Assembly (NCBI RefSeq): GCF_040869045.1
Contig: NC_090320.1
Location: 237,832,978-237,896,977, forward strand
Source of the DNA: Eurosta solidaginis
Taxonomy: Eukaryota > Arthropoda > Insecta > Diptera > Tephritidae
DNA: 64,000 nt
Direction: 5' to 3'
Part shown: positions 33,532 through 45,316 of the stretch, in pieces
Numbering within the stretch: the first letter of the stretch is position 1
How the letters are laid out: each line of letters opens with the position of its first letter
Notes under the pieces: model-generated
Database searches by the model: none
Told to the model about the DNA's origin: nothing
The model's input: only the letters and a program-made list of their open reading frames with translations
Made by a program: the position numbers and the translations under genes

Positions 33532-36530
33532 TTTTTATACTCAGTTGAGCAGAGCTCACAGAGTATATTAACTTTGATTGGATAACGGTTGGTTGTACAG
33601 GTATAAAGGAATCGAGATAGATATAGACTTCCATATATCAAAATCATCAGTATCGAAAAAAAATTTGATTGAGCCATGTCCGTCCGTCCGTCTGTCCGTC
33701 AGTCCGTCTGCCGTTAACACGATAACGTGAGTAAATTTTAAGGTATCTTGATGACATTTGGTATGTTGGTTCCTGGGCAGTCATCTCAGATCGCTATTTA
33801 AAATGAACGATATCGGACTATAACCACGCCCACTTTTTCGATATCGAAAATTTCGAAAAACCGAAAAAGTGCGATAATTCATTACCAAAGATGGATAAAG
33901 CGATGAAGCTTGGTAGGTGAGTTGAACTTATGACGCAGAATAGAAAATTAGTAAAATTTTGGACAATAGGCGTGGCACCACCCACTTTTAAAGGAAAATA
34001 ATTTAAAAGTTTTGCAACCTGTAATTTGGCAGTCGTTGAAGATATCATGATGAAATTTGGCAGGAACGTTACTCCTATTACTATATGTATGCTTAATAAA
34101 AATTAGAAAAATCGGAGAACGAGCGCGCCCACTTTTAAAAAAAAATTTTTTTAAAAGTCAAATTTTAAAAAAAAATTTAAAAGCTTTACAGTATATAAGT
34201 AAATTATGTCAACATTCGACTCCAGTAATGATATGGTGCAATAAAATACAAAAAAAGGAAATTTCAAAATGGGCTTGGCTCCGCCCTTTTTCATTTAATT
34301 TGTCTAGGATATTTTAATGCCATAAGTCGAAAAAAAATTTACCGATCCTTGAGAAATTTGGTAGTGGCTTAGATTATAGGATGATAACTGTTTTCTGAGA
34401 AAAATGGCGAAATCGGTTGAAGCCACGCCCAGTTTATACACAGTCAACCGCCTGTCCTTCCGCTCGGCCATTAACACGATAACTTGAGCAAAAATGGATA
34501 TATATTTACTAAACTCAGTTCACGTACTTATCTCAACTCACTTTGTATTGGTGTTAAAAATGGCCGAAATCCGACAATGACCACGCCCACTTTTTCAATA
34601 TCGAAAGTTACGAAAAATTAAAAATTCAAATTAATTCAATACCAAATACGAAAAAAGGGATGAAACATGGTAATTGGATTGGTTTATTGACGCAAAATAT
34701 AACTTTAGAAGAAAACTTTGCAAAATGGGTGTGACACCTACCATATTAAGAATGAAAAAGTTCTGCAGGGCGGAATCAAAAGCCTTGAAATCTTGGCAGG
34801 AATACTGTTCGTGGTATTACATATATAAATAAATTAGCGGTACCCGACAGATGATTTTCTGGGTCACCCTGGTCCACATTTTAGTCAATATCTCGAAAAC
34901 TCCTTCACATATATAACTACCACCACTCCCTTTTAAAATACTCATTAACACCATTATATATATGTATATGTATGAACTAGCAGACCCGGCAGACCTTGTT
35001 CTGCCCTAAATTTGGTCTATATCCATACATTTTAATAAGCTTTTTCCGTCTAACTCTGCCCTACCCCTCTACACTTTTTCCTAATCTTTTTATTCACTCC
35101 TCCCTCCGTCTTTTTCGCTTCATCTATCTCCATCTTCGACTCATTCTATCCCTTTCTCAGTCTCCTTCTCTCTTTTCTCTTCTCTCAATTTTTCTCATTC
35201 TTCTTCATCTCTTATTGCCAGTCACAGAGGGTGGTATGTGTTTTGTTCAAGTCCAATTCTGAGTCTCAGTCTCAGTCCCAGTCCTAGTCTTAATCCCAGT
35301 CCCAGTCTCTGGTATACTTCCCGGAAAAAAGCATCGTAAATACTAATATAGAAAAATTTATATACGAAATTTCTGGCAAATCGAATAGGACGTATGTAAA
35401 TAGGTATATGGGTACTATTAATTCTTGTCTTTATTTTTCAGTTTTGCCAGGTTGATGCGACTAAATCGAATATCACAATGAACTTTAGAGCTCGCAGCAA
35501 CAACTTTCATTTGATATCCATAATACACACACATTCTAGGGACCCGGGTCCATGTTTTGGCCTATATCTCGAGACCCTAGTCACCAATAGGTATGAAAAC
35601 TACCCTGTAATAAAGCACTCATCAACAGCTTCAATTTGATACCCACAATGTAAAAATATTGTCTAGGCGTTCACTGGCCGACGTTTGGTCTATATCTCCA
35701 GACCCTAGTCACCCAGGGATATGAAAATTATCCTCTACTAAATCACTCATCAACAGCTTTCATTTGTTATCCATATTGTATAAACACATTCTAGGGGTAC
35801 CAGGGTCCACGTTTTGGCCTATATCTCGAGACTCTAATCACCCAGGGGTATGAAATTATCCTGCACTATAGCACTCACCAACAGCTTTCATTTGATATCC
35901 ATATGGTATAAACACATTCTAGGGACCCGGGTCCACGTTTTGGGCTATATCTCAAAACCCTAACCTTCCAGTTGTATGAAAATTTCCCTGTACTATAGCA
36001 CTCATCAACAGCTTTCATTTGATATCCATATGGTATAAACACATTCTAGGGGTACACGGGTTCACGTTTTGGACTATATCTCGAGACCTTAGCCTCTCAG
36101 TTGTATGAAAATTATCCTGTACTATAGCACTCATCAACAGTTTGCATTTGATATCCATATGGTATAAACACATTCTAGGGACCCGGGTCCACGTTTTGGG
36201 CTATATCTCGAGACCCCAGCATCCCAGTTGTATGAAAATTTTCCTGTACTATAGCACTCATTAACACCTTTCATTTGATACCCATATATTACAAACAAAT
36301 TTTAGAGTCAGCCTTATATCCTTAAATGGCGTCCACCCATAGAACTATGGCTAACTCTCTCTTAAAATACTCTTTAATACCTTCCATTTGATACCCATGT
36401 CATACAAACACATTCCAGGGTTTCCCTAGGTTCATTTTCCTACATGGTTATTTTCCCTTATTTTGTCTCCATAGCTCTCAGCTGAGTATGTAATGTTCGG
36501 TTACACCCGAACTTAGCCTTCTTTACTTGT
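33532..36530 (-). mobile_element. Family A1 element recombined with family D array
   Basis: The left end TTTTTATACTCAGTTGAGC and the A1 internal blocks run to 34955 (CTCATTAACACC). The right end from 36257 is again A1: CTCATTAACACCTTTCATTT, then CTCAGCTGAGTAT (36477-36489), GTTCGG-TTACAC-CCGAAC and TTACTTGT. The middle (34975-36256) belongs to another array family. See the separate D entry. Confidence 0.85.
34975..36256 (+). repeat. Family D segment with 128-bp tandem array
   Basis: Starts GAACTAGCAGACCC and a hairpin GGCAGA-CCTTGT-TCTGCC (34988-35005). A 150-bp pyrimidine-rich tract (35050-35215) and an array with starts at 35746, 35874, 36001 and 36130 (period 127-129) follow. Units read CTCATCAACAGCTTTCATTT, GATATCCATATGGTATAAAC, GGGTCCACGTTTTGG and TATATCTCGAGACC. 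These align phrase by phrase with the A1 130-bp unit. Confidence 0.8.
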
Positions 36531-36605
36531 TTTTATATATTTTTAATTTATGTATGTAATTATCGAGACTTGCTCATATTGTTTTATACGATGGTTTTGT
36601 TATTG

Positions 36606-36975
36606 ATATTAGAAAAAAATTGCAAAGTTTACAAACGGCAATGGTTACTAGGACATTTTACTAAATTTCACTTCTTCACTTCAGCTTTTCGGGAGCTGAG
36701 TATAGAACTCGAATCTCCAACATTCATACCAGTGGAAAGGTAGATGCCTTTAGCTGCTAAGCCATATGAATATCCCGTTGTTCGCTGTACAATTGGTCTC
36801 TAAGAGTTGCCTTTTTGTTTATATTCCTTTTGATCACCATGTAGGCACATACACTCTGTATGTAGTTTATTCCTAATGGTGTGGAAAAGCTAGCTGATGA
36901 AGAAGTGAAATTCAGAAACATGTCCTGGTAACCATCGCCGTTTGTAAACTTACAATTTTTCACTAATATCAAATT
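36606..36975. repeat. Foldback repeat with tRNA-like centre
   Basis: The left arm (TTAGAAAAAAATTGCAAAGT, ACAAACGGCAATGGTTAC, TTTCACTTCTTC) is inverted at 36885-36970. Between the arms the minus strand has GGCTTAGCAGCTAAAGG (A-box-like) and GATTCGAGTTC (B-box-like), as in a tRNA-derived SINE head. Relatives are at 36990-37225, 55560-55760 and 55920-56095. Confidence 0.6.
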
Positions 36976-36989
36976 TATTTTATTTTAAT

Positions 36990-37225
36990 TTATTGAATGA
37001 CACGCTTTGTGATTTATCTGTTAGTATTGTCTTTTTGTTGCTATTCTTTTTATACACAATTAGGTACATATGTATATACTACATACATATGTATGTATAT
37101 GTTTTTAGTCCAAATTATAAGGAATATATTTAGGCTCGTTCAACGGGACTTTATCAGTCTCTGCATAGTAACCATCGCCTTTTGTAAATTTTTTAATATT
37201 TTTCTAACATTAATAACAAAAAAAA
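36990..37225. repeat. Diverged relative of the 36606 foldback repeat
   Basis: Shares GTCTTTTTGTTGCTATTC and a GTAACCATCGCC-TTTGTAAA block with 36606-36975 and 55780-56060. It ends in an A-rich run at 37210. Confidence 0.5.
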
Positions 37226-38341
37226 AATATTAGGCAACATGAGCCCGTCTCACTAATTTAATACCGCTTAATTTTATTTTGCTGCCTTCAAATAAAAGAG
37301 TAACAAATCAGAGTTCGAATCAACAAAAAAAGTATCAAATTACACCGCGCGCTCAATGGCATCACAAAAGAAACGAGCAAAACAAAAAGAGAAAATCTCC
37401 AATACACAGCCCACTAAATGGAGCTCGAACATCAAACTGCAACTTGTGTGTTGTTATTAAATTTTCTACAACATTGGGGTTGTTCGCACAGCTTGCTTGG
37501 CGCAATATTCAATTTGTAGATTCAGTTTAGCGCGAAGTCTACAATTGTATAGTCGTAAAGTTCGTGAAATCGGATGTAAAAACGCTAACGGGGAATTAAC
37601 TCGCAGCAAAGTACGCGCGTGCCGGTAAAATTATGCAAAAAGGTCCGCATCAAAATGTAATAATTTGCCAGTGGGTGGATGTGTGTGTGTGTTTGATGGT
37701 TTATGAATGGGGAGCGAGAAATGAGTGCGTGACAAAAGCATCTTAGAGTTGACGCTAATGACAGCAAGTGCTAAGGCAATTACAGATATGGAAAAAGGAT
37801 TGCTAATGTACAGCAACAACATAAGTCACACATTTACACAAAACATATGAGAATTTGGAGCATAAAAAGAAAAATTTCCTGTACATTTTTAAGGGAAGTC
37901 ACTGAAGTGCGGAAAAATGTTTGAAAACTAATTTAATGGAAATTGAATGAAAGCGTACAATTAAATTGTGAATTTTGTGACCACGTATGAGTTAATTGCA
38001 CCTATATCAGAAATCCTTTTATATAAAATTTTGAAGATAAAATTGAAAAAACAAATCGATAAGCCATATCAGAAAATTAATTATGTTTGTGCAGTGTTAA
38101 GTAAACAAAAAAAGTAAGTAAAAAAGTGTTATGATCGAAATATCATAAAAGTTGTAAAAAATAAAAAAAATAAAAATTATCTATCAAATTTAATCAAACG
38201 AGACAAACGATTACTTTCGCTTTTGCTTGTAATCATCATAACCCAAAACCTTAAAAAAAAAAAATTATTTTTCCGATAAAAAATAATGTCTTCTGCCGCT
38301 TAAAGACATAACAAGCTGATAAGTAAATTTAGAGATATCTA
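37226..38341 (+). other. Least repetitive stretch; possible host non-coding sequence
   Basis: 1.1 kb without any repeat family seen elsewhere in the window and without a long ORF. It includes short GT runs and CAA/AAC-rich sequence like a fly 5' UTR or promoter region. The ORFs at 37279-37530 and 37585-37822 have no motif. The most likely place for unique host sequence here. Confidence 0.4.
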
Positions 38342-38394
38342 ATGGAGTCTATAGAAATAGAAAACTCAAATACCAAGTTTAAAACAAATAACAA
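38342..38394 (+). CDS. Candidate first coding exon (17 codons plus 2 bases)
   Basis: ATG at 38342 opens a frame MESIEIENSNTKFKTNN that runs into GTAAGT at 38395-38400, the strongest fly splice donor consensus. It follows 1.1 kb of non-repeat sequence and is followed by 200 bp and then a family A element, as in a long intron. No acceptor or second exon can be assigned, so this may be chance. Confidence 0.22.
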
Positions 38395-38597
38395 GTAAGT
38401 ACTTAATGCAATTTAAAAAAAAATATGGGTCAGTTTGGTTAGTTGACAAAGTAAATAACAAAAAATGAAAACAACAATTAAAAAGGTGTTCAATAGTTAT
38501 TTGAAGAATTTGAATGACCGGCTACACTGATAGTTGGTACCTACCATTGAAAGTACTGATCAACACAGGGTACCAGAAAGAGCTAAGCGATATTAAA

Positions 38598-41500
38598 CAA
38601 GTAAGGAAGGTTAAGTTCGGGTGTAACCGAACATTACATACTCAGTTGAGAGCTATGGTGACAACATAAGGGAAAATAACCATGTAGGAAAATGAACCGA
38701 GGGAAACCCTGGAATGTGTTTGTATGACACGTGTATCAAATGAAAGGCATTAAAGAGTATTTTATGAGGGAGTGGGCCATAGTTCTATAGGTGGACGCCA
38801 TTTAGGGATATAGCCATAAAGGTGGATCAGGTTGACTCTAGAATGCGTTTGTACGATATGGGTATCAAATGAAAGGTGTTAATGAGTATTTTAAAAGGGA
38901 GTAACCCTTAGTTCCATAGGTGGACGCCGTTTCGAGATATCGCCATAAAGGTGGACCAGGGGTGACCCTAGAATTTGTTTGTACAATATAGGTATCAAAA
39001 GAAAGGTGTTAATGAGTGTTTTAAAAGGGAGTGATGCTTAGTTCCACAAGTGGACGCCGTTTCGAGATATCGCCATAAAGGTGGACCAGGTGTGGCCCTA
39101 GAATTTGTTTGTACGATATGGGTATCAAATTAAAGGTATTAATGAAGGTTTTAAAAGAGAGTGGTGGTAGTTGTATAAGTGGTCGCCTTTTTGAGATATA
39201 GCCATAAAGGTGGAACAGGTTGACTCTAGAATGCGTTTGTACGATATGGGTATCAAATGAAAGGTGTTAATGAGTATTTTAAAAGGGAGTAATCCTTAGT
39301 TCCATAGGTGGACGCCGTTTCGTGATACCGCCATAAAGGTGGACCAGGGGTGACCCTAGAATTTGTTTGTACAATATGGGTATCAAAAGAAAGGTATTAA
39401 CGAGTATTTTAAAAGGGAGTAATCCTTAGTTCCATAGGTGGACGCCGTTTCGAGATATCGCCATAAAGGTGGACCAGGGGTGACCCTAGAATGTGTTTGT
39501 ACGATATGGGTATCAAATTAAAGGTATTAAGGATGGTTTTAAAAAGGAGTGGTGGTAGTTGTATAGGTGGTCGCCTTTTCGAGATATCGCCATAAAGGTG
39601 GACCAGGGGTGACTCTAGAATGGGTTTGTACGATATGGGTATCAAAAGAAAGGTGTTAATGAGTATTTTAAAAGGGAGTGATGCTTATTTCCACAGGTGG
39701 ACGCCGTTTCGAGATATCGCCATAAAGGTGGACCAGGTGTGACCCTAGAATGCGTTTGTACAATATGGGTATCAAACGAAATATGTTAATGAGTATTTTA
39801 AAAGGGAGTAATTCTTAGTTCCATAGGTGGACGCCGTTTCGAGATATCGCCATAAAGGTGGACCAGGGGTGACCCTAGAATTTGTTTCTACAATATGGGT
39901 ATCAAAAGAAAGGTGTTAATGAGTATTTGAAAAGGGAGTGATGCTTAGTTCCAGAGGTGGACACCGTTTCGAGATATCGCCATAAAGGTGGACCAGGTGT
40001 GACCCTAGAATTTGTTTGTACGATATGGGTATCAAAAGAAAGGTGTTAATGAGTATTTTAAAAGGGAGTAATCCTTAGTTCCATAGGTGGACGCCGTTTC
40101 GAGATATCGCCACAAAGGTGGACCAGGGGTGACCCTAGAATGTGTTTGTACAATATGGGCATCAAACGAATGGTGTTAATGAGTATTTTAAAAGGGAGTG
40201 GGCCTTAGTTCTATAGGTGGACGCCGTTTCGAAATATCGCCATAAAGGTGGACCATGGGTGACTCTAGAATGTGTTTGTACGATATGGGTATCAAATTAA
40301 AGGTATTAGTGAGGGTTTTAAAAGGGAGTGGTGGTTGTTGTATAGGTGGTCGCCTTTTCGAGATATCGCCATAAAGGTGGACCAGGGTGACTCTAGAATG
40401 CGTTTGTACGATATGGGTATCAAATGAAAGGTGTTAAAGAGTATTTTATGAGGGAGTGGGCCATAGTTCTATAGGTGGACGCCATTTAGGGATATAGCTA
40501 TAAACGTGGATCAGGGTTGACTCTAGAATGCGTTTGTACGATATGGGTATCAAATGAAAGGTGCTAATGAGTATTTTAAAAGGGAGTAATCCTTAGTTCC
40601 ATAGGTGGACGCCGTTTCGAGATACCGCCATAAAGGTGGACCAGGGGTGACCCTAGAATTTGTTTGTACAATATGGGTATCAAAAGAAAGGTGTTAATGA
40701 GTATTTTAAAAGGGAGTGGGCCTTAGTTCTATAGGTGGACGCCGTTTCGAAATATCGCCATAAAGGTGGACCAGGGTGACTCTAGAATGTGTTTGTACGA
40801 TATGGGTATCAAATTAAAGGTATTAATGAGAGTTTTAAAAGGGAGTGGTGGTAGTTGTATATGTGAAGGCGTTTTCCAGATCGCGACCAAAATGTGGACC
40901 AGGGTGACACAGAACATCATCTGTTGAATACCGCTAATTTATTTATATATGTAATACCTGCCAAGATTTTAAGGGTTTTTATTTCGCCTTGCGGAACTTT
41001 TTCATTTTCTTCTACTTAATATGGTAGGTGTCACAACCATTTTATAAAGTTTTTTCTAAAGTTATATTTCATGTCAATATACCAATCCAATTACCTCACC
41101 ATGTTTCATCCCTTTTTTCGTATTTGGTATAGAATTATGGCATTTTTTTCATTTTTCGTAATTTTCGATATCGAAAAAGTGGGCGTGGTCATTGTCGGAT
41201 TTCGTTCATTTTTCATACCAAAATAAAGTGAGTTCAAATAAGTACGTGAACTAAGTTCATTAAAGATATGTCGATTTTTGCACAAGTTATCGTGTTAACG
41301 GCCATGCGGAAGGACAGACGAACGACTGTGTATAAAAACTGGGCGTGGCATAAACCGATTTCGCCCGTTTTCACAGAAAACAGTTAACATCATAAAATCT
41401 ATGCCCCTACCAAATTTCAAAAGGATTGGTTAATTTTTGTTCGACTTATGGCGTTAAAAGTATCCTAGACAAATTAAATGAAAAAGGGCGGAGCCACGCC

Positions 41501-42875
41501 CATTTTGAAATTTTCTTTTATTTTTGTATTTTGTTGCACCATGTCATTACTGGAGTTGAATGTTGAAATAATTTACTTATATACTGTAAAGATATTAAAT
41601 TTTTTGTTAAAATTTTACTTAAAAAAAAATTTTTTTTTAAATTATCTTCTTTTAAAAGTGGGCGGTGCCACGCCCATTGTCCAAAATTTTACTAATTTTC
41701 TATTCTGCGTCATAAATTCAACTCTTCTACCAAGTTTTGTCCCTTTATCTGTCTTTGGTAATGAATTATCGCACTTTTTCGGTTTTACGAAATTTTCGAT
41801 ATCGAAAAAGCGGGCGTGGTTATAGTCCGATATTGTTCATTTTAAATAGTGATCTGAGATGAGTGCTCAGGAACCTACATACCAAATTTCATCAAGTTAC
41901 CTCAAAACTTACTCAAGTTATCGTGTTAACGGCCATGCGGAAGGACAGACGGACGACTGTGTATAAAAACTGGGAGTGGCATCAACCGATTTCGCCCGTT
42001 TTCACAGAAAACAGTTAACATCATAAAATCTATGCCCCTACCAAATTTCAAAAGGATTGGTTAATTTTTGTTCGACTTATGGCGTTAAAAGTATCCTAGA
42101 CAAATTAAATGAAAAAGGGCGGAGCCACGCCCATTTTGAAATTTTCTTTTACTTTTGTATTTTGTTGCACCATGTCATTACTGGAGTTGAATGTTGACAT
42201 AATTTACTTATATACTGCAAAGATATTAAATTTTTTGTTAAAATTTTACTATAAAAAAAATTTTTTTTTAAAAGTGGGCGTGGTCCTTCTCCGATTTTGC
42301 TAATTTTTATTAGGCGTACATATAGTAATAGGAGTAACGTCCCTGCCAAATTTCATCATGATATCTTCAACGACTGACAAATTACAGCTTGCAAAAATTA
42401 TAAATTACCTTCTTTTAAAAGTGGGCGGTGCCACGCCCATTGTCCAAAATTTTACCAATTTTCTATTCTGCGTCATAAATTCAACTCATCTACCAAGTTT
42501 CGTCGCTTTATCTGTCTTTGGTAATGAATTATCGCACTTTTTCGGTTTTACGAAATTTTCGATATCGAAAAAGTGGGCGTGGTTATAGTCCGATATCGTT
42601 CATTTTAAATAGCGATCTGTGATGAGTGCTCAGGAACCTACGGACCAAATTTCATCAAGTTACCTCAAAATTTACTCAAGTTATCGTGTTAACGGACGGA
42701 CGGACGGACGGACAGACGGACGGACGGACATGGCTCAATCAAATTTTTTTTCGATCCTGATTATTTTGATATATGGAAGTCTATATCTATCTCGATTCCT
42801 TTATATATGTACAACCAACCGTTATCCAATCAAACTTAATATACTCTGTGAGCTCTGCTCAACTGAGTATAAAAA
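38598..42875 (+). mobile_element. Family A1 element, copy 5 (4.3 kb)
   Basis: CAAGTAAGGAAGG at 38598, hairpin GTTCGG-GTGTAA-CCGAAC at 38615-38632, subterminal ATACTCAGTTGAG at 38638-38650. The far end has CTCAACTGAGTAT at 42858-42870, the exact 13-bp reverse complement, in the terminal hairpin TATACTC/GAGTATA with inner stem TGAGC/GCTCA, then AAAAAG. The array occupies 38800-40860. The segment 41400-41940 is a near-direct duplication of 42040-42660, so the conserved block occurs twice. Confidence 0.9.
38800..40860. repeat. 130-bp tandem array, about 16 units
   Basis: Reverse-complement orientation of the 3925-6195 array: GGTATCAAA-GAAAGGTGTTAA, GAGTATTTTAAAAGGGAGT, GGTGGACGCCGTTTCGAGAT and ATCGCCATAAAGGTGGACC. 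Higher-order blocks of a few units recur with the same private variants (for example GTAATCCTTAGTTCCATAGG). Confidence 0.92.
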
Positions 42876-43502
42876 GATAAACAAATTATAAGTCGCAAAC
42901 ATTAAACAAAATGTTGTGAAGATTGAAACAAAACTGTTGATGTAAAATTTTTAATGAAAAGAAAATAGCTTGGAAAATCGAATTAAAATATTAAAGCCGC
43001 AGAAAATTGTTTCAGACTATAGTCTATGTATAGATAATAGAAATCAGTGTGAAGAGTCTAAGCAACATAAGTCAAGTTCCCAAGCTTAAATTAATTCAAA
43101 TTTTTCACAGATTACATCACCTCTGAACAACAAAACAGATTATAACACTTTATATGAATAACAAAACTTTGTGAAAAAGAATCTATGTATGACTTGCAGC
43201 ACTTTTCACCCATGAAATTTCAATTGTTAGATTTACAGTTGCAATCCTGCAGTAAATGGTTCTAGTTTCAAACTAGCGCAGAATTATCGCATTAAGAGAC
43301 GGTAATTAATCTAATTCTATTCCCTCGCAGTACTTTCAACTTACATTTTTAACATTGTGATATGCTACGAAGCGGAATGTACCCACTTTGCATACCTTTA
43401 ACACGCATGGTTCAGTCGCAGGTGGCTCTGTGATAGTCGCAGCTTGTGATTAATTAATTTAAATTAATAAAGCTCAGACTTAAGCGCGGTTGGGACAAGT
43501 GT
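42876..43502. other. No gene seen
   Basis: About 600 bp of AT-rich, apparently single-copy sequence with no ORF above the noise. Confidence 0.5.
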
Positions 43503-43775
43503 GGCTTTAGGTTGGGTTAGATTGAACTAGACCTTGTTTGAGAACAAAACGGGAAAACCCCAGTTAGGTACCAGCACTTATGTTATCAAATAACTGCGTT
43601 CTCTTGACAAATACTAGAAGTTTTCCTAGGACCTTGCTTAATTGCTGCCTCCAGATATGGTATCTCTGCCGCCTCCAGTATATGGAGCTTCGCGAATGCA
43701 GGACACGAACAAAGAACGTGCTCAACTGTTTCTTTCTGCAGCCCGCACTTCCTACATGTGCTGTATTGAAGAGAC
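43503..43775 (-). pseudogene. 3' end of a non-LTR retrotransposon, second copy
   Basis: Homologous to 16304-16640: AGCACTTATGTTAT, CTCTTGACAAATACTAGAAG, TTTCCTAGGAC, AACGTGCTC and CCGCACTTCCTACAT. The tail at 43503-43520 is a degenerate TTTAGGTTGGGTTAG. The zinc-motif frame is broken here. Confidence 0.72.
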
Positions 43776-44170
43776 CCTTTTTATATTCATGTGACAGTTA
43801 TAAAATGTATAATGACGCTTTCAGTAGGATCAGAAGTATTCAGACCCATCATGACCTCACGATCATATACATACATAGTTACCACTACATACGCTCCTAC
43901 TCTAACAGCGATCAGCATGCGAATGAGAATGCACAGATAAAATGCAAGTACATAATCACTTGTAAGGATTTCATTTGCGCAACAGTCACCTAACAGCAAG
44001 TGCACAAACTTCTCATACTGTTTATTATGACTTATACTTAAGTAGAAACAGTTTTCATTTGATAGATCATCGATGGTGTGTTCGGAGATTGGGCGTGAAT
44101 GAACCTAGTTCTTACCTACTTCTTCTCTTAGACAGGGGTGTACACCACCTACCGGGCCAGGCCACCAACA
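43776..44170. other. No gene seen
   Basis: Contains a plus-strand ORF (43580-43993) that begins in the LINE fragment and shows no domain. Otherwise unassigned. Confidence 0.45.
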
Positions 44171-44174
44171 TGTA

Positions 44175-44700
44175 ATGACTGATATTCATCCACCGACTCG
44201 CCAGACGTCGATTTATCCAAACGCCGGTTGCTTGGAAATCGATCAACCAATTCGCCATCAGTGCATTACCGAACCAGTAATTCTATCCACCGATCTCGCT
44301 GGACATCGATTGCACAAATCATCGGTTGTGTGAAAATCGATAAACCGATTTGTCATCTGATCATCTCATCTCATCGCCAGTTTACCAATCCTATCCAGGA
44401 ATTCGTCATCTGCAATCCACCAGGAATCCGTCATCTGCAATCCCTGGTTATTTGGGAATCAATCAACCGATTATTCATCACGGGTATCGCTTCCTCCAAC
44501 CGCCGGTTGCTTGGGAGTCTATCCAAAGTTTCGTCATCACCGATCCACCAATTCTTCTCACTGATATTTACCAATTTACCGGTTCGTCAACTACGACTCG
44601 CCAGATATCGATTTCACCGACCACCCGTTGCTTGGGAATCGATTCACAGATTCGTCATCGCCGAAACCAACCGCATGTCCAACCATCGTAACCCCCCTCT
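44175..44700. repeat. Degenerate tandem repeat, roughly 100 bp unit
   Basis: The recurring phrases CCGGTTGCTTGGAAATCGAT, GGTTGCTTGGGAATCGATTC, CGACTCGCCAGA and ATTCGTCATC appear four or five times in the same order. The ORFs 44228-44821 and 44350-44691 are products of this periodicity and show no protein domain. Confidence 0.6.
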
Positions 44701-44715
44701 ACTGATCCACAAGAC

Positions 44716-45032
44716 ATTAGTCCATTGGGATTCAAGGGGTTGTGTAGCGCAATATATAGCTTCTCCAACCCAATTGTCAACCTCACCTTCGAGCGGCGAA
44801 TCCCGTTTCACTAACAGATGAGGCTCTGGCGACCCCAAGCTCCTCATGGAACTTGGGGGTGGGGAGGGAGGGATGGCCTGAAGGTTCAATGTGGCCATAT
44901 AAATCGTTCCCGAGATGGTCGGGCCAACACCTTAATGGTGCTGTGTTATCGGAGCGTATCGGATCTGTATCCGACAAAGGACCATCACATCGATAACACT
45001 CCCCAAAGCCTTCGGGGAGTAACCTAATCGCT

Positions 45033-45077
<45 letters not shown>
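44716..45077 (+). mobile_element. CAA-tailed retroelement H, copy 1
   Basis: Shares GGGGTTGTGTAGCGCAA, CAATATATAGCTTC, GTCAACCTCACC, CTGGCGACCCC, GGATCTG-ATCCG, AAGGACCATCA and CTTCGGGGAGT with 61096-61430. It ends in (CAA)n at 45030-45077, as expected of a LINE- or SINE-mobilised element. 5'-truncated relative to the other copy. No coding frame is convincing. Confidence 0.75.
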
Positions 45078-45316
45078 TTAGTCCGCTACACCGTTTACCG
45101 AAACCTGATCACCGTTCACCGATTACACCAGCAACCATAAGGTGTCAGTCAACCGGTACACCGTTGGAAATTGGAGTTAGGTTTACCTTAAATCAAGAAA
45201 TAAATAACAAGTGCTAAAGTTCAAGTAATTTCCACTCAAGAAACGCAAGCTAAAAGAAAAAATAACATTTTCGACTGATGCATAAATAAGTTTTTGTAAA
45301 CGAAATTAAAATCAAA

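Noticed and set aside
35040..35262. Plus-strand ORF of 88 residues (hydrophobic, Ser/Phe-rich)
   Set aside because: It arises from a pyrimidine-rich tract in the D segment; the apparent membrane protein is a composition effect.
43580..44005. 137-residue plus-strand ORF and its minus-strand counterpart
   Set aside because: It begins inside the LINE 3' fragment, has no domain, and is not conserved in the homologous copy at 16304-16640.
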